Assembly: GCA_018715225.1 (NCBI GenBank)
Contig: DVMB01000050.1
Span: 1-16,838 of the forward strand
From: Candidatus Onthoplasma faecigallinarum
Lineage (GTDB): Bacteria > Bacillota > Clostridia > Christensenellales > UBA1242
Direction of reading: 5' to 3'
Length of the DNA: 16,838 bases
Shown: positions 1 to 7,112 of the stretch, one piece after another
How positions within the stretch are numbered: the stretch's first letter is position 1
Layout of the letters: each line of letters starts with the position of its first letter
Made by a program: the position numbers and the translations under genes
The notes under the pieces: generated by a model
Seen by the model: only the letters and a program-made list of their open reading frames with translations
The model's database searches: none
What the model was told of the DNA's origin: nothing

Positions 1-63
1 GACTTGCATGTTTAAAGCACGCCGCCAGCGTTTGTCCTGAGCCAGGATCAAACTCTACAAAAA
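1..63 (-). rRNA. rrs: 16S ribosomal RNA, 5' end only (partial)
   Basis: The reverse complement of bases 37-56 is AGAGTTTGATCCTGGCTCAG, the near-universal sequence at E. coli 16S positions 8-27. It continues into the conserved GCTGGCGGCGTGC and ends at the window edge with ATGCAAGTC. By the E. coli offset, nucleotide 1 of the mature RNA lies near base 63; the exact end is set by RNase processing and is not visible. The sequence reads GACAAACGC where many Bacillota have GACGAACGC, and TTTAAAC before ATGCAAGTC, both mildly unusual. The rest of the rRNA operon lies off the left edge. A strong promoter and a leader of about 300 bases precede it. Confidence 0.97.
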
Positions 64-365
64 AATATTCGCTTTATTTCATTTGAAAACAAGTTTTCAA
101 ATTTCAATCTATGCTCTATTTTTTTGTTACCCCATTTCGCACTAGTGCTCATGGGAACCCCGAATAAATTATTCGGTAAATAGAACATCAACGAATTGCT
201 ACATAGTAGCATTTTTTATAAAATAACCTTTGCTCATTCGCTTGGCTAATTTTTCGTTGTCTAAAAAACTTGGAATTGATAAGAACTATTATCTTACCAT
301 GTACCTATTAAGATATAAATTGTCCTATCGAACTTAACGTTCGGCATCCGCTTCATGCTGAATGC
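64..365 (-). other. 16S rRNA leader (pre-rRNA 5' spacer) with hairpins
   Basis: This stretch lies between the predicted rRNA transcription start and the mature 16S RNA and has no credible gene. Reading on the minus strand it contains several inverted repeats: CGAAC/GTTCG (329-343), TGCTAC/GTAGCA around 198-212, CCGAATA-ATT-TATTCGG (160-176), a nested stem at 126-158 (GTTCCCAT pairing with ATGGGGTAAC around GCACTAGTGC), and a 10-bp inverted repeat at 81-102. Such leaders normally carry antitermination and processing signals. The assignment of each stem to a role is inference. Confidence 0.75.
81..102 (-). promoter_or_regulatory. boxA-like antitermination element inside a perfect inverted repeat
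   Basis: On the minus strand ATTTGAAAAC-TT-GTTTTCAAAT forms a perfect 10-bp inverted repeat about 20 bases before the 16S start. TTTGAAAAC matches the core of the Bacillota rRNA boxA (CTTTGAAAAC type), which binds NusB/S10 in the nascent rRNA leader. The position is right for boxA. The perfect palindrome is unusual and could instead be a processing stem. Confidence 0.5.
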
Positions 366-371
366 ATGATA

Positions 372-400
372 AAGATACCACATCTAAAAAACTTTGTCAA
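372..400 (-). promoter_or_regulatory. Strong sigma-A promoter of the rRNA operon
   Basis: On the minus strand TTGACA (395-400) is followed after exactly 17 bases by TATCTT (372-377). The -35 box is perfect. Upstream of it (401-450) lies an almost pure A/T block with phased A and T tracts, as expected for an UP element bound by the RNA polymerase alpha subunit. Transcription should begin near base 365 and run left into 16S rRNA. Confidence 0.9.
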
Positions 401-788
401 CACTTTTTTATAAATTTTTTTAAAAATTTTTAAATTTTTTTTGAAAAACTTTTTTTATTGTCCAAATTCCCGGAAAAACACCCCAAAATGCCCTATAAAT
501 AAGGCAAAAGCGGGCATTCCATAACCCAAAAGTCATCTTAACTACCTCAAGATTAAAGAAAATTTTATATAAAAATTTTTAAAATTTTTTTGAGAAGGGA
601 CTAAATTTTACCTTTGAGATTGCCTAATTTCGAATATAACACTTTCCTCCCTACTAAAAATGTATCAATCATATATTGGGAGAAGTCAAATCTTGACCCA
701 TATCCAATGTTCTCCCACATGAAAAGTTCTAAAAAGATTTCATATAAGTGCGTGGGGTCAATTATGAGACAAATCCATTTAAGTCAAC
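401..788. other. Non-coding AT-rich spacer between a gene terminator and the rRNA promoter
   Basis: No convincing gene was found here. The stretch holds two similar A/T blocks (about 403-447 and 563-594), the first forming the UP-like region of the rRNA promoter. An inverted repeat AATGCCC/GGGCATT spans 487-518. A more complex set of stems lies at 677-761. A short minus-strand reading frame at 420-536 (38 codons, TTGAGG 8 bases before its ATG) is possible but unsupported; a plus-strand frame at 614-808 begins with TTG, lacks a ribosome site and reads through the terminator of the opposite gene. Confidence 0.6.
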
Positions 789-817
789 AAAAAAGCAAAC
801 CATCATAATGGTCTGCT
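789..817 (-). terminator. Rho-independent terminator of the modular membrane protein gene
   Basis: On the minus strand AGCAGACCAT-TATG-ATGGTTTGCT forms a 10-bp stem (one G-U pair) with a 4-base loop, followed directly by a run of Ts. It lies 20 bases after the stop codon of the gene ending at 837 and separates it from the rRNA operon. Confidence 0.9.
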
Positions 818-836
818 CTAATAAAATATGACAAAT

Positions 837-2066
837 TTATGTGGTTGGGATTTGATCAACTAAAAGTCCGCTATCTGCCAATAGATCAAATGCAACATCA
901 ATCAAATCATCTAGGACAAGGCTACTTACCTGTACATATTCTCCATTTAGATTGATATATTTATCCTTTATATCATAGTAATTGCTAGGTGCGGTTACAA
1001 CTCCTGCCGAGATAAATTCATCAATTGTAGCAGTTTGAACAGCGCTAGACAACGCATCACTCAACTGAGATATTTTTGTATCTGGTTCTATTAAAGATAA
1101 AACTCCGCTACTCAATTCTTCAGTGGTAAACATATCTATAGCCATAAAATCGACTACACCATCTTCTGCCATTCCTACAGTCAGGCGTGAAACCGCTCGC
1201 AATATGCCCGTGATTTCAGTTCCTTGGCTATCGTATACTTTGTCCTGGCTTGCATCATAGTTAAGACCTAACAAATCTGCAATATACATACCATCAATGG
1301 CTTGCCCCAATTCCGCTATGGTTGTATTGCGATTGATGCTATCGAAACAATCTGGCAAAACTACGCCATAATCTTGCTCAAGTTCTCTCAAGGTTATATT
1401 TGCCCCAAGATTAGATGTGAGACTTGACATTGCCTCTGCTAGTGGCAAATATCTCAACTGAATATTTACACTATTTTGATTGATTGCAAATTCTCTATTG
1501 TTTATTACAACATAGCCATTGTTGATAGAATATATAAAATCAACTTCTTCTAATAAATTTTCATCTTCGTACAAAACTGAATTTTGAGTATCTACATAAT
1601 ATGTCTTATATTTATCCAACATGTTATTCATATCGTCGAGATTGATTATCTCTTTCAATTCGTCTGCACTGATATTTGATATCTTATCTTTGATACTATC
1701 TACTAGGTTTGGCAAAGGAACGTCATACAAATCGGTTATATTGATTCCCATAAACTCGTTGCCTATATCCACCCCGAAATCTTTCTTCAAATCATTCAGT
1801 GTATAGGTATCAATATTTTGTCCCAAATTTACAGCATGATTGACAAATTCGCTGAGAGTCAAATTGTTCAAATCATCGTTTCCTAAATCTATTTCCGTTT
1901 TGAAATTGTTATTTAGCCAATTTGGCGAAACTTTATAATACGCAAAGGCGACGAGTCCAGCCAAAATTGCAATACCCACCAATATACCAATCAGCGCACC
2001 AAAGAAAAAAGTTCCAACATGCGAACCATTTGCCTTGTGTTTAAATTCGCTAGAATTTCTGCTCAT
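837..2066 (-). CDS. Membrane-anchored extracellular protein with repeated modules, function unknown
   Basis: I do not recognise a named family. The 409-residue protein starts with a short polar, basic head (residues 1-17), then one hydrophobic segment (about 18-43) rich in Gly and Ala, then an acidic domain to the end. With no cleavage site evident, it is probably an N-terminally anchored protein with about 365 residues outside the cell. The outer part has repeated modules: LGQNI followed by TLNDLKKDFGV (81-99) resembles LGANI followed by TLRELEQDYGV (220-235), each followed by a Phe, an Ile-Asn pair and a T/N-I-x-x-L stretch; shorter echoes are TIAEL (249) and TIDEF (348). The ATG at 2066 has AGGGG five bases upstream. 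Its own terminator follows. No clear promoter was found in 2067-2253. Function is not inferable beyond a surface or envelope role. Confidence 0.8.
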   Translation of the reverse strand: MSRNSSEFKHKANGSHVGTFFFGALIGILVGIAILAGLVAFAYYKVSPNWLNNNFKTEIDLGNDDLNNLTLSEFVNHAVNLGQNIDTYTLNDLKKDFGVDIGNEFMGINITDLYDVPLPNLVDSIKDKISNISADELKEIINLDDMNNMLDKYKTYYVDTQNSVLYEDENLLEEVDFIYSINNGYVVINNREFAINQNSVNIQLRYLPLAEAMSSLTSNLGANITLRELEQDYGVVLPDCFDSINRNTTIAELGQAIDGMYIADLLGLNYDASQDKVYDSQGTEITGILRAVSRLTVGMAEDGVVDFMAIDMFTTEELSSGVLSLIEPDTKISQLSDALSSAVQTATIDEFISAGVVTAPSNYYDIKDKYINLNGEYVQVSSLVLDDLIDVAFDLLADSGLLVDQIPTT

Positions 2067-2253
2067 AATAACCCCTGTTAATAATATTATTGCACAAAAG
2101 CCAAGAAAAATAAAATAGATTTAGGTGTAATTTTTAAAAATATGTAATTTTAATAGTTTAACTGACCATTAATTTAATTCTGTAATATTGTATTTGTTAT
2201 TTAATATACGAAAATGTTCTATTTTAAGGCACTTAACTTATAAAAAATATTTA

Positions 2254-3258
2254 TTATATTCCGCTATTATTTTCGACTTCAAGTGGCTTATAAAAGGTTT
2301 CTATTATTCGTGGAAAGTATGCAGATAGTGGCAAATCTTGTTTTTCATATTCTTTAAGCGCATCTAAAACTATGCGAGTATGAATAAAACCTAGACTTTC
2401 TTCTTGTTGGATACGTGATTCTTCACATTCTTCGCCAACAAGTTTATTGTAATACAAAATCGTCATACAGCGAATAATTTGCTCGTTTATATAAGTTTTG
2501 TCACTACCATATGCCTTTTTTCGCATTTTTTCACGAATCTCATTAGGAAGTTCTAACACCCTCATCTCGTCAAAATATTTATCGGTCAAAGGATTTATAA
2601 TAGGATGTGAAAATTCGTGTTGAACCTGCCCACCTCTATCATCTTTTGAAGCAAATTCTATTTCTCTCTTGCCTTCTACCAATTTTGATTTCAATCCTAA
2701 GTTACAAATAGAAACATTTTCATTATTTACTCCATAATTTGCTCTTATTTGTAGTGGCATAAGATTAATTACATACTCACGATTAAAATCTTCTTTAAAA
2801 AATTCGGTTAAAAATTTTATTATGTATTCTGGGTCAATGTTTTTCTTTGTATCTTCTATCCATTTTGAATATATTATTTCGTGTGCAAAATAAAATTCAT
2901 TGAATTTAGATTTTTCTACAAAATCAGGAATTGAATCCAAAAATTCTAGTATAATTTTCTCACTCCTAAGTCTCGATTTAAAAGGATAATCCAATAATTT
3001 TGCATACGAAAAATCTTCATCTAACTGCAAGGCGAGAGCAATCGGTGCATCATAATTAAAATTCAATTTGTCTTCTATTTCGTTTAATAGTTTTACCGCA
3101 TTATGCGTTTTTACTGGCGCGAAAAATTCTTCCACTTCGCGTTTATATTCAAAGTCAAAATCTACATTTAATCTAGGTGTTTTTTTAAAATAATCACTTA
3201 TAACGAGTAGAATCTCCATCACTTCTGTTCGTTTATCTATACAAAATTTTACATCCAT
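2254..3258 (-). CDS. DUF4932-like HExxH putative zinc metallopeptidase, cytosolic
   Basis: The protein (334 residues from ATG 3258) carries HEFSH at residues 214-218, an HExxH zinc-protease signature, followed by PIINPL. A later NEQIIR (258-263) supplies a plausible glutamate third ligand. The N-terminal pattern with IDKRTEVMEIL and the whole layout match what I recall of the DUF4932 family; no substrate is known to me. There is no signal peptide or membrane segment, so it should act in the cytosol. The frame is open 36 bases further upstream to a TTG, but those bases are an exact consensus promoter, so that extension is rejected. An ATG at residue 14 would remove the conserved N-terminal strand. 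The gene stands alone, with no Shine-Dalgarno site and an apparently leaderless mRNA. Protease activity is inferred from the motif alone. Confidence 0.82.
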   Translation of the reverse strand: MDVKFCIDKRTEVMEILLVISDYFKKTPRLNVDFDFEYKREVEEFFAPVKTHNAVKLLNEIEDKLNFNYDAPIALALQLDEDFSYAKLLDYPFKSRLRSEKIILEFLDSIPDFVEKSKFNEFYFAHEIIYSKWIEDTKKNIDPEYIIKFLTEFFKEDFNREYVINLMPLQIRANYGVNNENVSICNLGLKSKLVEGKREIEFASKDDRGGQVQHEFSHPIINPLTDKYFDEMRVLELPNEIREKMRKKAYGSDKTYINEQIIRCMTILYYNKLVGEECEESRIQQEESLGFIHTRIVLDALKEYEKQDLPLSAYFPRIIETFYKPLEVENNSGI

Positions 3259-3265
3259 AATATTT

Positions 3266-3294
3266 ATTATAACAATATAATAGTTCTTTGTCAA
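3266..3294 (-). promoter_or_regulatory. Perfect consensus sigma-A promoter, leaderless start
   Basis: On the minus strand TTGACA (3289-3294), a 17-base spacer and TATAAT (3266-3271) give an exact consensus. Only seven bases (AAATATT) separate the -10 box from the ATG at 3258, so transcription should begin at the start codon or one base before it. Confidence 0.92.
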
Positions 3295-3373
3295 ATTTTA
3301 ATAATTGTACATTTTGAATAGTTTAATAGATTGAATAAGTTACAATAAAGTTTATTAAATTACATATAAAACT

Positions 3374-3715
3374 TTACATTATCACGATGCTACAACCTGG
3401 ATTTAATAGATAGAGTTCTCTATCTGCAATCAAATCTGGGCAATAGTTGATAGCGATCTTTCTAACTGTATTATTTGGAGTCCATTTGTCGCAACAGACA
3501 AAATCTTCTATCTTCTTCGCATTCTTTAGATCCTTGCATTTTTTCAAGAAAGCATCTTTAATCGCCCCACCTACGCCATGACTGCCATATCCGTGGATCA
3601 CTTTCATCACCTTAAATCCGCCCCGCTTGTAACTATCTATTTCCACCAAAAATTGAGCGATCGCTTCTGCCACCGTTTGCCTATTACTCTTTATATCAAT
3701 AGTGATCAATTTCAT
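3374..3715 (-). CDS. Stand-alone Smr-domain protein (MutS2 C-terminal type)
   Basis: The 113-residue protein is a single Smr domain. The start of the domain (ITIDIKSNRQTVAEAIAQFL) corresponds to the D-L-x-G-x-x-x-x-E-A stretch of the family, and VMKVIHGYGSHGVGG is the family's I-H-G-x-G core. The C-terminal NPGCSIVIM matches the usual closing strand. About 25 residues with two adjacent cysteines (CCDKW) are inserted between core and end. Smr domains bind and nick nucleic acids (in MutS2, branched DNA or ribosome-linked RNA); the role of the free form is unknown. The ATG at 3715 is chosen: the frame is open to a TTG at 3730, but that overlaps the -10 box. No Shine-Dalgarno site exists, and the mRNA should be leaderless. 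Confidence 0.85.
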   Translation of the reverse strand: MKLITIDIKSNRQTVAEAIAQFLVEIDSYKRGGFKVMKVIHGYGSHGVGGAIKDAFLKKCKDLKNAKKIEDFVCCDKWTPNNTVRKIAINYCPDLIADRELYLLNPGCSIVIM

Positions 3716-3721
3716 AATATA

Positions 3722-3750
3722 ATTATACAAAATAATAAAAAATAAATCAA
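3722..3750 (-). promoter_or_regulatory. Sigma-A promoter of the Smr gene, leaderless start
   Basis: On the minus strand TTGATT (3745-3750), 17 bases, and TATAAT (3722-3727). The ATG at 3715 begins only six bases after the -10 box, so the predicted transcription start falls on or next to the start codon. Confidence 0.85.
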
Positions 3751-3782
3751 ATATATAGTTTCACGCTGTTTCTTAAATTCTT

Positions 3783-3818
3783 AAAAATAAAAAACACAAA
3801 TTGCAATGAATTTGTGTT
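3783..3818 (-). terminator. Rho-independent terminator after clpX
   Basis: On the minus strand AACACAAATT and AATTTGTGTT form a perfect 10-bp stem around the loop CATTGC, followed by TTTTATTTTT. It lies ten bases after the clpX stop and closes the tig-clpP-clpX operon. Confidence 0.9.
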
Positions 3819-3827
3819 CAAATCGAC

Positions 3828-5102
3828 TTAAGCGGTTTGTTTTTTCTCTTTAGGTTGTGATTTCAACTTCGTAATTTTTGGCTTGCCTTGTTTATTTATA
3901 AAGTCAGCAGTGATTGTAATTTTCTTTATGTCGTCTTCGAAATGACAACTATACATAACATCAAGCATACGCTCTTCTAATATTGTTCTCAGTCCTCTTG
4001 CTCCAGTCTTCAATTCAATCGCTTTTTTTGCAACCGCCTTGATCGCATCAGGCTCGAAATTTAGATCAATTCCATCCATTTTGAACATTTGGACATACTG
4101 CTTAGTAATAGCATTTTTCGGCTCGACTAAAATTCGCTCCAACGCCTTTTCGTCCAGACTATCCAGAGTCGCAACGATTGGAAGTCTACCTACGAACTCT
4201 GGTATCATACCATATTTAATCAAATCTTGCGGTTGTATATCTTCAAATTTGTTGATAGGTTCTGCGTCAATAGTTTGTTTCACTTCCGCACCAAAACCTA
4301 TGGAAGACGCTCCCTTTCTCTCGCCGATGATCTTGTCTAGCCCTACAAACGCACCACCACATATGAATAGAATATTTGTGGTGTCAATCTTTATGTTCTC
4401 TTGTTGTGGGTGTTTTCTGCCTCCCTGTGGTGGGACTGATGCGATCGTGCCCTCCAATATCTTCAAAAGTGCCTGTTGCACTCCCTCTCCACTCACATCA
4501 CGTGTGATAGAGACGTTTTGAGTTTTTCTTGCAATCTTGTCTATCTCATCAATATATATAATTCCACGTTGAGCCTTCTCTATATCATAGTCCGCATTTT
4601 GAATTAATTTTAACAAAATATTTTCTACATCATCGCCGACATATCCCGCTTCAGTTAGAGCCGTAGCATCGCTAGAAGCAAAAGGTACTTTCAGTGTCTT
4701 AGCCAAAGTTTTTGCCAGCAAGGTCTTTCCGCTACCAGTAGGACCAACCAACAACACATTTGATTTCTCTAGTTCCACTTCATCTTGCGAATTTTCCTTT
4801 TTTATCAAGTTGTAGTTAATCCTCTTGTAGTGATTGTATACAGATACGGCAAGGATCTTCTTCACTTCATCTTGACCGATGATAAATTCATCTAACTTTC
4901 GTTTGATTTCTTGCGGTTTGATAAGGTCGATAAATTCATTTTTTTCGCTTTCTTTCGTGCGAGTATTAAAGTCCATCAAATCACGGCAAATATTCAAGCA
5001 ATCTTTGCAAATGAAGCAGTCACCTTCTGGATTGCTGATAATGTCTGTCAATTCTCTTGCGGGACGACCGCAAAATGAACAAATAGTTTCGATTTCTTTC
5101 AT
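3828..5102 (-). CDS. clpX: ATP-dependent Clp protease ATP-binding subunit ClpX
   Basis: ClpX is the AAA+ unfoldase that recognises tagged proteins and threads them into ClpP. All landmarks are present in the 424 residues: an N-terminal zinc-binding domain with C8, C11, C32 and C35; Walker A GPTGSGKT (120-127); Walker B IIYIDEID (181-188); the RKH pore motif (229-231); the IGF loop that docks on ClpP (268-270); and the C-terminal sensor-2 stretch GARGLR. Length is typical. The ATG at 5102 has AAAGGAG just upstream with a rather tight three-base gap, but the zinc finger begins at once, so no later start fits. It follows clpP by 62 bases; I see no strong promoter in the gap. The tail ends in a Lys-rich stretch. 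Confidence 0.98.
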   Translation of the reverse strand: MKEIETICSFCGRPARELTDIISNPEGDCFICKDCLNICRDLMDFNTRTKESEKNEFIDLIKPQEIKRKLDEFIIGQDEVKKILAVSVYNHYKRINYNLIKKENSQDEVELEKSNVLLVGPTGSGKTLLAKTLAKTLKVPFASSDATALTEAGYVGDDVENILLKLIQNADYDIEKAQRGIIYIDEIDKIARKTQNVSITRDVSGEGVQQALLKILEGTIASVPPQGGRKHPQQENIKIDTTNILFICGGAFVGLDKIIGERKGASSIGFGAEVKQTIDAEPINKFEDIQPQDLIKYGMIPEFVGRLPIVATLDSLDEKALERILVEPKNAITKQYVQMFKMDGIDLNFEPDAIKAVAKKAIELKTGARGLRTILEERMLDVMYSCHFEDDIKKITITADFINKQGKPKITKLKSQPKEKKQTA

Positions 5103-5164
5103 ATGCTCCTTTAAAAGACAAAACGTCTATAATATAATTTGCAAATTAATAAATTAATTATTCA

Positions 5165-5746
5165 TTAATTTTTTCTCTTGTCATAAATTTTATCTATAAG
5201 TCCGTATTTTAGAGCTTGTTTAGCGTCCAAGAAGTTATCTCTATCTGTATCTTTTACGATTGTATCAATGTCTTTGCCAGTATTGTCAGCCAATATTTTG
5301 TTGAGAGTTTCTCTCGTCTTTTGCATATGTTTAGCGTGTATCTCAATATCGCTAGCCTGCCCTTGAGTGCCACCTAAAGGTTGGTGGATCATGACTTCAC
5401 TGTGTGGTAGGCATATTCTCTTGCCCTTAGCGCCACTAGATAATATCACAGCAGCCATACTTGCAGCCATGCCAATACAGATAGTGGACACATCACATTT
5501 TACATATTGCATAGTGTCATATATAGCCATTCCAGCAGTAACGCTACCGCCTGGGCTGTTGATATACATAAATATGTCCTTATCTGGATTCTTGCCTTCA
5601 AGGTAAATCAGTTGGGCTACAACTGTGTTTGCCATCTGGTCATCAATCTCGCCAGATAGGAAAATAATTCTATCTTCCAAAAGTCTAGAATAAATGTCAT
5701 AACTTCTTTCGACATTTCCAACTTGATCTATAACCATAGGTATCAT
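5165..5746 (-). CDS. clpP: ATP-dependent Clp protease proteolytic subunit ClpP
   Basis: ClpP is the serine peptidase that forms the barrel of the Clp protease. The 193-residue protein has the normal length and the catalytic triad: Ser96 in GMAASMAAV, His121 in MIHQPLGG and Asp170 in DRDNF. The oxyanion-loop glycines (SPGGSV, 64-69) and the QGQASDIEIHA handle segment are also present. The ATG at 5746 has AAGGAG eight bases upstream; a second Met three codons later lacks a site. It begins 22 bases after the tig stop and precedes clpX, the classic order tig-clpP-clpX, so chaperone, peptidase and unfoldase share one transcript. No propeptide of notable length is seen. Confidence 0.98.
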   Translation of the reverse strand: MIPMVIDQVGNVERSYDIYSRLLEDRIIFLSGEIDDQMANTVVAQLIYLEGKNPDKDIFMYINSPGGSVTAGMAIYDTMQYVKCDVSTICIGMAASMAAVILSSGAKGKRICLPHSEVMIHQPLGGTQGQASDIEIHAKHMQKTRETLNKILADNTGKDIDTIVKDTDRDNFLDAKQALKYGLIDKIYDKRKN

Positions 5747-5768
5747 AATATCATCTCCTTATAATTTT

Positions 5769-7052
5769 TTATTCAATCGTATTGTTTTCTCTTAAAAATT
5801 CAACTAACTTTTTCATCAAAATTTCATTGGCAATGTTATTTATCATATCATTATTAACTTGTTTAGAAAATTCTTCCTTGGTCTTGCCAGAATTTTTTGC
5901 CATTTCTTCAATTTTGTTGTCGATATCCTTTTCAATGACATCCAGATGTTCATCTCTAAGTAGTTTTTCAAGCACCAATCTACCTTTGACATTTCTAGCA
6001 CAATTTTTCTTTATCTCATCTTTAAATTCATCAGTTGTCTTGCCGATGTATTTTGCATAATCATCAATAGTGATGCCCTGATATTTCATCTGCATCTCCA
6101 TGCCGTTCAACTGACGATTGAATTCTTCCTCCACCATCACTGTAGGTGGAACGAGTTCTGTATCATCAATGACTTTGTCTAAAATGTCGTTTTCAAGTTC
6201 CAATTCAGCTCTGTCGTTTGCCTGTTTTGTCAATTTCGCTTTCACATCTTTTTTATATGCTTCAACTGTCTCGAATTCTGTACTATTTTTTACGAATTCT
6301 TCGTTCAATTCAGGCATTTGACGTTCACGAATGTTTTTGATTTCGACTTTGAAAGTCGCAGGTTTTCCTGCCAGACTCTTTTCATGATACTCGCTAGGGA
6401 AAGTAACTATTACATCTTTTTTGTCCCCAATGTTCATGCCAATCAACTGGTCTTCAAAGTTGTCTATAAAGGTTTTGCTCCCTACCTGTAACTGATAATT
6501 TTCAGCCTTGCCACCATCGAATTGTTTGTCATCAATATAACCGTCAAAGTCAAGTGTTACAAAATCGCCATCTTTGACTGGTTTTTTCGTCTCTACCAAT
6601 CTTGATGCACGCAAAAGTTCCTTTTTAATCTCTTCATCTACATCTTTAGCCGTGATTTTTACTTTCTCCTTTTTGAAAGTCAAGCCCTTGTATGGAGCAA
6701 GTGTAAAATCAGGAACGCATGGTATAGACAAAACTATTTCTATACCTTTCTCATCAATGCTTTTAATTTCAAGTCTAGGTGCGTCAATCGGTCTAATCTC
6801 TTCATGTTCACGTAAAACTTGTGTATACGCTTTGTAATACACTTCATCTATCGCTTCATTTATAAAAGCACCTGCACCATAAGTCTTTTCAATAATATTC
6901 CTTGGGGCATGTCCCTTTCTAAATCCTGGGATATTGAATTTACCTTTATTTTTTTCATAGGCAGAATTCAGTGCCTCGTTCCATTCCTTGTCATCTAAAT
7001 TGATTGTGACGTCATAAATACCATCTTTTTTCTTTTCAACATTATATTTCAT
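5769..7052 (-). CDS. tig: Trigger factor, ribosome-bound chaperone and peptidyl-prolyl isomerase
   Basis: Trigger factor docks at the ribosomal exit tunnel and shields nascent chains. The 427-residue protein has the N-terminal ribosome-binding domain with the signature GFRKGHAP (43-50; usual form GFRKGKVP), a central FKBP-type isomerase domain (about 158-243) and a long helical C-terminal chaperone arm. The start is the ATG at 7052, with AAGGAG five bases upstream. A GTG six bases earlier, in frame, overlaps that same Shine-Dalgarno sequence and is rejected. The gene is first in the tig-clpP-clpX operon, with its own promoter 30 bases upstream. Confidence 0.97.
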   Translation of the reverse strand: MKYNVEKKKDGIYDVTINLDDKEWNEALNSAYEKNKGKFNIPGFRKGHAPRNIIEKTYGAGAFINEAIDEVYYKAYTQVLREHEEIRPIDAPRLEIKSIDEKGIEIVLSIPCVPDFTLAPYKGLTFKKEKVKITAKDVDEEIKKELLRASRLVETKKPVKDGDFVTLDFDGYIDDKQFDGGKAENYQLQVGSKTFIDNFEDQLIGMNIGDKKDVIVTFPSEYHEKSLAGKPATFKVEIKNIRERQMPELNEEFVKNSTEFETVEAYKKDVKAKLTKQANDRAELELENDILDKVIDDTELVPPTVMVEEEFNRQLNGMEMQMKYQGITIDDYAKYIGKTTDEFKDEIKKNCARNVKGRLVLEKLLRDEHLDVIEKDIDNKIEEMAKNSGKTKEEFSKQVNNDMINNIANEILMKKLVEFLRENNTIE

Positions 7053-7083
7053 ATTCACTCCTTAAAATCCCCTTAACTCGTGT

Positions 7084-7112
7084 ATTGTAGCACATTAAAT
7101 TGATTTTTGCAA
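7084..7112 (-). promoter_or_regulatory. Sigma-A promoter of the tig-clpP-clpX operon
   Basis: On the minus strand TTGCAA (7107-7112), 17 bases, TACAAT (7084-7089). The predicted start near 7077 gives a leader of about 25 bases with a normal Shine-Dalgarno site. The -35 box directly abuts the stop codon of the upstream membrane-protein gene. A weak stem (TTGATTT/AAATCAA, 7100-7121) overlaps it. No CtsR or CIRCE operator was recognised. Confidence 0.8.

Noticed and set aside
198..221. Plus-strand terminator formed by TGCTAC-ATA-GTAGCA and a T run
   Set aside because: There is no plus-strand gene for it to end; it lies in the rRNA leader, where a stem on the minus strand is the simpler reading.
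614..808. 64-codon plus-strand frame in the rRNA-side spacer
   Set aside because: It starts with TTG, has no ribosome binding site, shows no family resemblance and runs through the terminator of the minus-strand gene.
3259..3294. Twelve-residue N-terminal extension of the HExxH protein from a TTG codon
   Set aside because: These bases are an exact TTGACA-17-TATAAT promoter; the ATG at 3258 precedes the conserved N-terminal strand.
5103..5164. Separate promoter for clpX in the clpP-clpX gap
   Set aside because: TATTAT is present but the best -35 candidate (TTAATT) matches only three of six consensus bases; operon read-through from tig is sufficient.
7053..7058. GTG start of trigger factor two codons upstream of the ATG
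   Set aside because: The GTG overlaps the AAGGAG ribosome site that is correctly spaced for the ATG at 7052.
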